Below are positions 8,278 to 16,760 of a stretch of DNA of 64,000 nucleotides, in pieces. The position numbers were made by a program, and so were the translations under genes. The notes beneath the pieces are model-generated. The model was not told where the DNA came from. It worked only from the letters and a program-made list of their open reading frames with translations, and did no database searches. The DNA comes from Gracilaria domingensis. Taxonomy: Eukaryota; Rhodophyta; Florideophyceae; Gracilariales; Gracilariaceae. Every line of letters starts with the position of its first letter. Positions within the stretch are counted from its first letter, which is position 1. The stretch spans positions 124,001-188,000 of the forward strand of contig VCMS01000004.1 of the NCBI GenBank assembly GCA_022539475.1, in the 5' to 3' direction.

Positions 8278-11067
8278 ATGTCGCCATCTGACCTATACTC
8301 TCCACCGTCATCTCCACGGACGGGCTCACCGTGCTCCGTTGTCATTGAGATTCCTGCGCATGAGTTTCAGAGTCTCCCCTCGAACACCCCTCCACCACGA
8401 GCGGCTCCGAAGACGTGCTCTTGGGAGCGTCGTCTTCGCGAGGCGGAGGCGTTGCGCAACGCTACATTAAATTCATTGCAACTACGTTGTCGAGAGCACG
8501 TTCAACATGTAATGTCGGTCGTGAATACGGTCAAAGAGTCACGCCGCAATATGATTTATCAACGTGACAAGCAACTACGCTCCAATCTAGCAGATGCAGA
8601 CTTACGCCGACGGGAACTGCTTACGAGACGAGCTGATAACGCTGATGTTCGTGTTCAACGTGCGAGGTACGCAAGAGAGAGCTCAGAGCAGAAGAAGAAT
8701 GGAGAGAGAGCTCGTGGTCGGCGAGAAAGACGTCTCGCCCACCATCGTCGTCTGCGGTACTTGTCTGAGCGCAAGGAACGTGCTCGACGCTTCTCACCAC
8801 AGCGACGTATTAATTGTTCAAGTCTATCGGATGGCCCTTCTGCTTCAACCACTACATCTGGTAATGCAGATGATGTTACGAGGGAGATTAGCTTCGACAA
8901 TGAAGAGCGGACCTCGGAACAAAATCTCGAGTCATCTCCGGTAGAGGATGGACAAGGAAGTCAGCATTACATGTTGTGCGAAAACAGAAGAACACCTCCA
9001 TCAGACGAAGAGTATTGCGGTATCTCCGACCGGGTTTCCGACAAGCAGACTTATGCGGCTGCTATAATCGCTGGCTACTACATGCTTGGTAAAGCTCGTC
9101 GTGCTCTTTCTGAAGCAGGTGTAATTGGTGCTAATGTTACCTCCTATGACTTCTCTCGTGTCACGAGCTGTTTAGAAACGGAAGCATCGCAGAAAGCAGC
9201 TCAGCTAGCACTCCGAGCGTTTGGTCTTTGTTCGTATGCGAGTGGATCATTACCAGATTACGAATCAACTCAAAAGCCACGAGAGTCGCGTATACTGCTT
9301 GCTTGCCTTCTTCTATCGTTGCACCCTCATGCAGTTTTGAACGTGAAGAAAGATGATCATAACTCGATTGAGAGGCTCACTTTTCACTGTGCTCGCAGGA
9401 TGTTACTTTGTCTGCATGTCGCAACTTTGTCTGCCTGTTGCAAAGCGTGGAAGAAATGGCGGCAAGCATTTCTGGCCTGGAAAAAGAGCGACGCAACTGC
9501 TTTCGTTAAGGCCATGATTAATGACGCCATCGCAACTGAAGCTCTGCGCATGTCTGTGGAACGTGGGTTCTCTCGTTCCACCAAAGTGAACGCCGTGTCA
9601 CACGCACTCGGAGATGGTTCCGCCGCCAGCTCCTCGGAGGTAGAATATGCCAAACAGGAACATACTGTCTGGGAGGAAAGTATCGCCGAGAAGCAGCGAA
9701 AAATTCGGGAAGCCATTGTGCGCATTGCCGGCGCAGAAGGTGAGCGTAGGTTGAATGCTGCGCTTGAAGCGGCCATGCAGGCCAAGAATGAACAGTTGGT
9801 GCATGAAATTTTAATCGACCTGCCTGGGCTACTACACAACGTTAGTTCCACACAGCCTGTACCCGATGAGACATGGGATCGACTACAGGAGCAGCTTTCC
9901 ATGAATCCTCCGAGAAGAGAGGAGCTCTCACAAAGGCTGACTGACATAACCCAAGCATTTGCGAATATGCTTTCGGGTTCTTTCAGTCTAGTAGCAGAAG
10001 AAGAAGATAGTATCACTACTCTAGACGCTGGTTTTGCGGTAGCTATTGTACTGAAAACAACCGAGGCGTTGAAGCGATGTCAGGCCCAAGTCGATGATGA
10101 AGGCTTGGAGCATTGGACAAACGAAGCGCTCCGCAGGATTCAGTCCGCATCAAATAATATTGTGCAGGTGGTCGTGGATATATTAAGGGAGTTGACTGCT
10201 AGAGTTCGGAGCGTCCAAGTTGATGTGCTGACATATCGCATTAGTCACAGTGCGCCGATTGTGCAGCAGTACGGTGATGCCTGGGAGAGATCACACTTTC
10301 AGAGTCATATCGTCGCCCAGGAGTTCGAGGTGACTCTCCCAAGAACTAGAGAGCTGTTTTCTCAAACACTGAGTGAACTCGGAGCAAACGAAAGAAACTT
10401 AGGAGATGATCTGAGGAAAGGTGATCCAGAGGCTGTGAGAGTGTTGCTATCCAACGCTATCGTTCGATTGGTGCTGAAACCGCAGATTTACAGACGCGGG
10501 GATCTACCAGAACTTCTGCATTTGGACCTTGATCGGATAACTAGGATGCAGAATGATATTCAAAGGTGTGTCATTGTAGCAGCTCTTGACAACATTCGAT
10601 CTCAATACATGCAGTCAAGAAATATATCTACTCATGCATCATCAAGGATGTGGGAAGTGCTGAAGGTCACAGGTAGTCCAGACTGTACAATGCTCGAACT
10701 CCAGGATATATTCGCGTCCGTTGTTCGTCAGGACTTGAATGAGAGAAATCAGTCTGTGTCGGATGGAGATGACAAGTTCTTGCGAGCTATGGTCAAGCGC
10801 ATAGCTGACCCAGAAGATCAAACGTACTCAATTCTGATGAGAAGAATCCAAGAAGTCCTTGTGGAAATTTCAGTACGGACATGTGGTACGAGGCACTACG
10901 CATCGAACATACAGCGTGCGTCACAAGTCTGGGCAGATCATAATCGGAAGGGATTGATAGCCGTCAAAGAACTTATTGTAATGATTTCTAGTCAGGTGAG
11001 TGCGCTAGTCTCGCACCTCGCACTTGTTCACGATGACACCTTGCGGGACATTTTGAGTCGTGTTTGA
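8278..11067 (+). CDS. TCP11-like coiled-coil protein
   Basis: 929 residues from ATG 8278. Residues about 45-170 are a long, highly charged Arg/Glu/Ala coiled coil (WERRLREAEALRNATLNS, then repeated RRRELL and RRERRL phrases), the layout seen in plant T-complex-protein-11-like proteins. Residues about 170-260 are Ser/acidic and disordered. Residues 265-929 are mostly helical. They include IVRLVLKPQIYRRGDLPELLHLD (in two parts) and a Leu-rich C-terminal helix bundle that resembles the TCP11 domain. The family is tied to cAMP/PKA signalling in mammals, and its role in algae is unknown. Assignment rests on the domain layout, not on a diagnostic motif. Single exon. Confidence 0.5.
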   Translation: MSPSDLYSPPSSPRTGSPCSVVIEIPAHEFQSLPSNTPPPRAAPKTCSWERRLREAEALRNATLNSLQLRCREHVQHVMSVVNTVKESRRNMIYQRDKQLRSNLADADLRRRELLTRRADNADVRVQRARYARESSEQKKNGERARGRRERRLAHHRRLRYLSERKERARRFSPQRRINCSSLSDGPSASTTTSGNADDVTREISFDNEERTSEQNLESSPVEDGQGSQHYMLCENRRTPPSDEEYCGISDRVSDKQTYAAAIIAGYYMLGKARRALSEAGVIGANVTSYDFSRVTSCLETEASQKAAQLALRAFGLCSYASGSLPDYESTQKPRESRILLACLLLSLHPHAVLNVKKDDHNSIERLTFHCARRMLLCLHVATLSACCKAWKKWRQAFLAWKKSDATAFVKAMINDAIATEALRMSVERGFSRSTKVNAVSHALGDGSAASSSEVEYAKQEHTVWEESIAEKQRKIREAIVRIAGAEGERRLNAALEAAMQAKNEQLVHEILIDLPGLLHNVSSTQPVPDETWDRLQEQLSMNPPRREELSQRLTDITQAFANMLSGSFSLVAEEEDSITTLDAGFAVAIVLKTTEALKRCQAQVDDEGLEHWTNEALRRIQSASNNIVQVVVDILRELTARVRSVQVDVLTYRISHSAPIVQQYGDAWERSHFQSHIVAQEFEVTLPRTRELFSQTLSELGANERNLGDDLRKGDPEAVRVLLSNAIVRLVLKPQIYRRGDLPELLHLDLDRITRMQNDIQRCVIVAALDNIRSQYMQSRNISTHASSRMWEVLKVTGSPDCTMLELQDIFASVVRQDLNERNQSVSDGDDKFLRAMVKRIADPEDQTYSILMRRIQEVLVEISVRTCGTRHYASNIQRASQVWADHNRKGLIAVKELIVMISSQVSALVSHLALVHDDTLRDILSRV

Positions 11068-11980
11068 GCGTGTTCATGGGTCTCATGGTTGTCGTTCAGG
11101 TCCTGAAAACTTCGTCAGCATGTTGCGATGGGAAGATTTGTACATCCTTCGACTTGTTTGAGTGGTTTGATCAGTTTTCCTTTTTGCCGGGTTTGTGCGT
11201 GTTAAGATAAAGGGAGTTGCAAAGCTGAAAAAGACGGCTGGGTTGCCTTGGGTTTCAGTTTCTGCCAGCTTCAGACTTGATCGGCATAGAATATTTTTGT
11301 ACAATGTTTGTACATCGCTCACATTTAAAAGAAGGCCTGTGTACATGACTAAGGGATTCCCATGATGTCAAGCCACCACGTCAGACAAAGTATGATAAAC
11401 TCTCACAATACTGTTTTGCCAATGCTGGCAAAAGGAATTGTGCGTTGTTGACAAATGCGAGTGTGTGTCTTGAGGCGAGATGCGATGAACTTTGTTTACA
11501 TTGCGAGCGGCACCCTGTATCAAAATCCGAAGCGTACGAGGCCCAACACCGAGGGATGAAAGTGTCTTTAAGATCATTAATTCAACTTGGACCCGCAGAA
11601 TTGATGTGGTGATATGACATGCGAAAACAATTGGGGTCGTGTACAAAAAGGCGCATGAGTCTGTTTTTCAGATGGACCCATCTATGGCCACCGCAGTGCG
11701 GTAGCAACCTGTTCGGAAGTATACACATATCGTTGAAAGGTACGCCAAGTTGCATCGTGAGACCAGAAATTCCTACGACCTTTAATCGCTCGAGGTAATT
11801 CGTGCGCAAGCTACACGCGAGGCGGTTACGGCCCGCTTAAACGTATTTTGCCAATCTTCGGAGGCTATTCTCGCTAGAGACGGATTACGAAAACGAAATG
11901 CAATAGCGGCACTCATTTGAAGCATTTCTAGCTTCCTTCTTCACTGTTGACTATCGAGTGCGAGTGACAAATCCGTGATT
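11068..11980. other. Gene-free intergenic stretch
   Basis: About 0.9 kb between two plus-strand genes. Short minus-strand frames exist at 11368-11646 and 11582-11809, but I recognise nothing in them. A small hairpin (TTTTGCCA, 4-base loop, TGGCAAAA) lies near 11413-11432. Confidence 0.45.
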
Positions 11981-13864
11981 ATGAGTACTCAACAAACTCA
12001 CATCACTGCACCCCGAGAAGCTCTTCGTAAACAAGGATTCGCGGGCGTTGCACTTAATGAACATATATCATCTGTAAGTGAACTCTATGCCGCCGTATGT
12101 TCTTCGACAGACGGATCCGGTTTTATATCGAAAGCGGAAGACTGGGCGACAATATCCTATGTTCACACAAATAGTGCTCACGGGAGCGATGGAATGCCAG
12201 AGTGGGTTGCTGAAGACGTTGAAAGCGTTCTCGATGGACTCACCCAAACAAAGTTTCTAAGTCACCGTGCCGTATGGTTCGACCAACTAGGGGCAATTCA
12301 ACATAGAGACTGGCCTATTCTGGCCAACATGCATTGTCTCGCTGCGCCCGTCATTTGCGTCCCTCCAACGAGAACGATAGAATACTCACGATATCAAATA
12401 CCTGATAGGTGGGATGTGCCCACTTTCAACTTTTTCGAAAACGTTGAGTGCACTTTGCGGATGTGTTCTTCCTGTGGTCCAAAGAGTCCCTTAGAATTCG
12501 ATAGCCGTTTGCTTAATATTGCCGCCTGCCTCAGGGCGTGGCAAATGAATGAAGCTACAATAGGAGCTTCTGCACGAGGATGTTTTGTCTCTTTTGCGAC
12601 AATCGACAGGCTTCAGTTTACGATTGCTTGGTACCAAGTACTTCTCCAAGTTGCCCTCGATCTCAGTGGATACGGAAGTGAGTTGTTTGCACGAAGTGTC
12701 GAGCTCTATGGACCAGCCTTGTTCCAACCATGCCTTCGATGCCTAAACACTATCAGGGAGCATTGTTACGATAATGAAAAAGTAGCCAGCTACCATGTGC
12801 TTGACGATACTTTGGCCTCTCTCGTTATGCAAGCCAATCGGTTTGTCTTACCTTGGGCTCGGGATCATGAAGGGAAGGAGATCTGGGCACTTGACGGACT
12901 CCAACGTTCCCCTGGAGAGAAGATGTTAAGCAAGCGCACGAATAGTCAAAGACTCAAGCTTCTAATGTCAAGGAGAAATCTTTCTCAGAAGCGATATGAG
13001 GAGATTGCTGGGAACATAGTGCGAGGACGCCCCGCTCTGTCGTCATGTTTCAGAGACGGTGATAAGTGGCTTTGCGCAATTATCTTGTCGAACATCCAAA
13101 AAATGGTTGACGTGTTCGCTCTAAGTGCAGAAGACTCAGCTTCTAGCGTCCTGCACGAAAAATTGAAATCGACTTTGCTTGCACTCTTTAAGCTGGGGAA
13201 AACATTCGGAGACATGTGTTACCGACACAGCCTCATGGAGGTCGACCTTAACATCGGTTATCGATCTCCAACTTGTTCTGGACAAAGGGGTAGCATTTGC
13301 TTCCTCAACGAATTATCCGGAATACTAAAGCCATCATCAGTTGGCGAGTTCATAACGGACAGAGGATTCGAAGATATCGAGCAGCTGGACATTCTGAAGC
13401 TGGCTGAGGCAGGGCTGCGAAAAAAACTGTTAGCCCAGGGCATCGCCCTTGTGGGTTACGAGTTTGGTTATCACGCTGTGCATGAGCTTGGACGAGGGTA
13501 CTGTGGTTCTTGCTTTAAGGCAGATCCGGATCTCGAAGAACTGAGATCAAAGGTATTGTTGATAGGGTGGAAAGCAAAGGACACAGGAGACGACATATTT
13601 GAGAGAGAATCTGAACAGCTCCCTGACAATGACGCCGTATATTCCTTTGTTGTGGTCGGTGTCGATGTATCTGGCCATGTCCGTTCCCGAGGAATTTTTT
13701 CGGCTGCCCATTCGCGCCGATGTCACCGATGTACATCAAGCTACATTCGAATCTCCATGGAAGGAACGAATGATCTCCTGGAAATTCACGTCACCAAAAC
13801 TGTACCTATAGCCAGTGCATTAGATACGGTGTACGAATCCGTACATCGACATCATATGATGTAA
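11981..13864 (+). CDS. Orphan protein, function unknown
   Basis: 627 residues from ATG 11981. The frame is open slightly upstream, but only from a GTG. The sequence is globular, with mixed helices and strands and no membrane segment. Three Cys pairs stand out: CTLRMCSSC near residue 155, CGSC near 508 and CHRC near 585. They could bind metal, but spacing and His content match no zinc-finger family I know. Short hydrophobic strands such as YSFVVVGVDVSG occur near the C terminus. The intact 1.9-kb frame makes it a real gene; I do not recognise the family. It is convergent with the threonyl-tRNA synthetase gene, with only 67 bp between the stops. Confidence 0.7.
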   Translation: MSTQQTHITAPREALRKQGFAGVALNEHISSVSELYAAVCSSTDGSGFISKAEDWATISYVHTNSAHGSDGMPEWVAEDVESVLDGLTQTKFLSHRAVWFDQLGAIQHRDWPILANMHCLAAPVICVPPTRTIEYSRYQIPDRWDVPTFNFFENVECTLRMCSSCGPKSPLEFDSRLLNIAACLRAWQMNEATIGASARGCFVSFATIDRLQFTIAWYQVLLQVALDLSGYGSELFARSVELYGPALFQPCLRCLNTIREHCYDNEKVASYHVLDDTLASLVMQANRFVLPWARDHEGKEIWALDGLQRSPGEKMLSKRTNSQRLKLLMSRRNLSQKRYEEIAGNIVRGRPALSSCFRDGDKWLCAIILSNIQKMVDVFALSAEDSASSVLHEKLKSTLLALFKLGKTFGDMCYRHSLMEVDLNIGYRSPTCSGQRGSICFLNELSGILKPSSVGEFITDRGFEDIEQLDILKLAEAGLRKKLLAQGIALVGYEFGYHAVHELGRGYCGSCFKADPDLEELRSKVLLIGWKAKDTGDDIFERESEQLPDNDAVYSFVVVGVDVSGHVRSRGIFSAAHSRRCHRCTSSYIRISMEGTNDLLEIHVTKTVPIASALDTVYESVHRHHMM

Positions 13865-13931
13865 ATCTTGCACATGTCAACTACTTCATAGGGTTATTCA
13901 AGGAACATCTGAGTTTACAAAAGAAAACCCC

Positions 13932-16187
13932 TTACTTGAATTCGCGTCGCCAGCTCTCGAATTTATCTCTTACCTCAGAAACGGGTAAAGCCTCCGTTTT
14001 ATCCACGCCTCTGATTCTCAGATTCACCGTCTTGTTGCTGACTTCCTGTTCTCCGACCACAAGAATCGTATTGTAATAGTGGTTTCTAGCTTCAGCCAGC
14101 TTCTTGCCTAGGGTACGGTCACTGGTGTCAACATCGACATAGAAATGACCATCTTTCAATTCCTTCCGGACGTCCTTGGCGTATGCAAGGAATTTCTCAG
14201 ACACCGGAACAATGATACTCTGTCTTGGAGATAGCCAAAACGGCCAGAATCCCGCGTAGTGCTCAGTCAAGATAGCGATGAAACGCTCAAGAGAGCCGAA
14301 GATCGCTCGATGAAGAATCACTGGTCTTTCAAAGCCTTCTTTCACAGCCGGGGCGCTAGCTGCAACTTTAGCCGCCCCATCAAAAGAAGCTCCACAACAA
14401 TCGTCATTCATTTGAGAGTTAACGTGAACGTTTGAGTTAGGAGCTTCACTCTTTGCAGAGGACTGGTGATTATTCGAGGGCTTTATCCCAGCATGGGGAT
14501 GCGTTCCAGCCTGATATTGTAAATCAAACCTTATAGGAAGCTGAAAGTCGAGTTGCAGGGTCGCACACTGATGTTCTCTTCGAAGTGCGTCAAACAACTG
14601 AATGTCAATCTTCGGACCATAGAAAGCGCCGTCTCCAGGATTCAAACCCCAACCATCTTTCTCTCCACACTTCTTGCCTGTGAAATGTTCAAGTGCCTCT
14701 GCAAGCATCTCTTCGGCACGATCCCATAACTCGATGTCTCCGAGGTATTTTTCTGGTCTGGTGGACAAGTGTAGAGCATACTTAAAGCCAAATATGTCAT
14801 ACACATACTTCAAAAGGTTCAGGATGTTAGCCACTTCATCCTTAACCTGGTCCGGGGTGCAAAAGATGTGAGCATCATCTTGCTGGAAGCGCCTCACTCT
14901 TGTAAGACCTCCCAACGTTCCAGAAAGTTCATTACGATGGAGGACACCAAAATCCGCCATTCGCAAAGGAAGCTCTCGATATGAACGGGCTCGAGATTTG
15001 AAAATTTGACAATGACTGGGGCAATTCATAGGTTTGAGCCCAAACTCCTTTCCTTCGACGTCCAACGAATACATGTTATCTTTATAGTTAGCGGCATGGC
15101 CAGATTGAACCCATAGATCAAAGTCAAACATATTCGGTGTCTGGACTTCGACATAGTCATTCTTCCAATACTGTTCCCTCATAAACGCCTGTAACGTGTT
15201 GAAGATACGCTGTCCATGAGGAAGAAAGAAGGGACACCCAGGAGAGAGTTGGCTGAACATTATGAGCTCCTGCTTGACTGCAATTATTCGGTGGTCGCGT
15301 TTAGCAGCCTCTTCCATCAAATGCTTATATTCTTTCATAAGCTTCTTATCTGGGAAAGAAATACCATACACACGTTGCAACGACGGATTTTCTGCTTTTG
15401 CTCGCCAGTAGGCCTGTCCAGTGCCCTTGCACATGACAGCCTTCGCCCTGGAACTCTGTGGAACGTGAGGACCTCTACAGAGATCAATGAAAGGACCATC
15501 TCGGTACGCGGTAATTGTGGAACCTTCTACCAGTTCTTCTATGATTTCCAGCTTGAATTTGTTGTACGAGAACATTTCTTTGGCTTCCTGTTTCGTGAGC
15601 TCGAGACGTTCAAAGATACGTTTCTGTTTCGCAATGTTTTCAACACGTTTGTTGAGGTCATTAAAATCGCTCTCAGTTATCTTCAAATCATCGCCTAGGT
15701 GAATGTCGTAATAAAAGCCATCCTGGAGGGGTGGACCTATGCACAGCTCCCCTTTATACTTGTATTCCAGGGCTTCACCAAGCATATGGGCTGTGGAATG
15801 CCAAAGTACAGACTTGCCTTCCGGCGTGTTAAAGTCACATATGCGGAGCGAAGAGTCCTGTTGCAGTGGCCGCGTCATATCCCATTGCTGACCGTTGACA
15901 ACAGCTACAAGAGCCTTCCTCGCAAGTGTCTCACTGATGGAAAAGGCGATGTCCATAGGGGAAGTCTTCCCAGCGATTGCAGATCGTTGGGAGCCATCAG
16001 GAAGAGTGACGGCGATAGAGACTTCGGGGGCGGAGTTAGTGTCTAGAGCTTCTACTTTGCGAGATGCCGCAGCGGCTTCCCAGACTTTGAGGCGGTGAGC
16101 GATGTAATCCGGACCTGCTGTTCCTTTTGGATCACCGCCGGCGCCCTTGAAGACAGCCGGGTTTACGGGTTGGGTCTCGTTCGTCAT
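13932..16187 (-). CDS. Threonyl-tRNA synthetase
   Basis: 751 residues from ATG 16187-16185. It charges tRNA-Thr. Order: TGS domain (about 45-110), editing domain with HSTAH and CRGPH motifs, then a class II catalytic core with GLKPMNCPSHC (zinc Cys), RNELSGTLGGLTRVRRFQQDDAHIF and IHR-type motif 3 (here LHRAIFGSLERF). The anticodon-binding domain is at 640-751. Oddity: an in-frame, low-complexity insertion of roughly 55 residues (about 559-612, Ser/Asn/Ala-rich) sits just before motif 3, and its ends do not look like splice sites. The frame is open 135 codons further upstream without another ATG. A non-AUG or spliced start could add a targeting peptide for plastid or mitochondrion. Divergent from the poly(A) polymerase gene. 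Confidence 0.93.
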   Translation of the reverse strand: MTNETQPVNPAVFKGAGGDPKGTAGPDYIAHRLKVWEAAAASRKVEALDTNSAPEVSIAVTLPDGSQRSAIAGKTSPMDIAFSISETLARKALVAVVNGQQWDMTRPLQQDSSLRICDFNTPEGKSVLWHSTAHMLGEALEYKYKGELCIGPPLQDGFYYDIHLGDDLKITESDFNDLNKRVENIAKQKRIFERLELTKQEAKEMFSYNKFKLEIIEELVEGSTITAYRDGPFIDLCRGPHVPQSSRAKAVMCKGTGQAYWRAKAENPSLQRVYGISFPDKKLMKEYKHLMEEAAKRDHRIIAVKQELIMFSQLSPGCPFFLPHGQRIFNTLQAFMREQYWKNDYVEVQTPNMFDFDLWVQSGHAANYKDNMYSLDVEGKEFGLKPMNCPSHCQIFKSRARSYRELPLRMADFGVLHRNELSGTLGGLTRVRRFQQDDAHIFCTPDQVKDEVANILNLLKYVYDIFGFKYALHLSTRPEKYLGDIELWDRAEEMLAEALEHFTGKKCGEKDGWGLNPGDGAFYGPKIDIQLFDALRREHQCATLQLDFQLPIRFDLQYQAGTHPHAGIKPSNNHQSSAKSEAPNSNVHVNSQMNDDCCGASFDGAAKVAASAPAVKEGFERPVILHRAIFGSLERFIAILTEHYAGFWPFWLSPRQSIIVPVSEKFLAYAKDVRKELKDGHFYVDVDTSDRTLGKKLAEARNHYYNTILVVGEQEVSNKTVNLRIRGVDKTEALPVSEVRDKFESWRREFK

Positions 16188-16760
16188 TTGTGCCAGCCAA
16201 CTTGAGATCTTCAATTGAGTTCGGGAGCAGGGTGAGTTAAGAAGAGTTGGAGGGTTGGTGAGAGAGCACTCGTAGTTAGATGTTATATGTAGGGCGCGCA
16301 CAGCGGGATGTGCGTGTCGTCTACCTTCGTAGAAGAAGAGGGCGAAGCTAGGTATATCTAGCGATACAGCACATGCCGGAACGTCGGCCAAGGAACATAA
16401 TACGGCTGCGCGATGCAACGCTGGGCCCCGTGGAAACCACGTGGCCGCGGCGACGATCAGCCGCGCAGGGCGCCCTCCTCCGCGGCCAAGCGATGCAACG
16501 ATGCCAGGGCAATTTTTGGCTTCTTCTTGTAATTGTCTTCCGTTCGAGAATTTGGCGCCCTCGCCGCTCCATGTGCCGTCGGCACGCAGCACGCACTCGA
16601 CGCACCCTCGCTCGTGTCCACATCCGCCGCCATCTTCCGTGCGCCACTCTTCGTTCCAAACCAGCAGGAAAACGTTCCGCTCTGCCCCCCACGCAGCACC
16701 TCATTTGTTTCCCCCTCTCTCGAGGTGGTGCATACTTCTTCAGCGTACGCCTCTCCAGCC
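16188..16760. promoter_or_regulatory. Shared divergent promoter region
   Basis: 573 bp between the threonyl-tRNA synthetase and poly(A) polymerase starts. It is GC-rich around 16370-16660 with several CGGC/GCGC words. Both frames stay open far into it, which only reflects composition. Being the sole space between two housekeeping genes, it should hold both promoters. Confidence 0.5.

Noticed and set aside
7791-8345. 184-codon minus-strand frame
   Set aside because: It overlaps the start of the TCP11-like gene and a plus-strand frame, begins from a position with no better support, and shows no domain.
9384-10016. 210-codon minus-strand frame
   Set aside because: It lies entirely opposite the TCP11-like coding region and is a mirror of its codon pattern.
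13870-13935. Shared terminator between the convergent orphan and ThrRS genes
   Set aside because: The 67-bp gap has no clear AATAAA on either strand or hairpin that I could defend.
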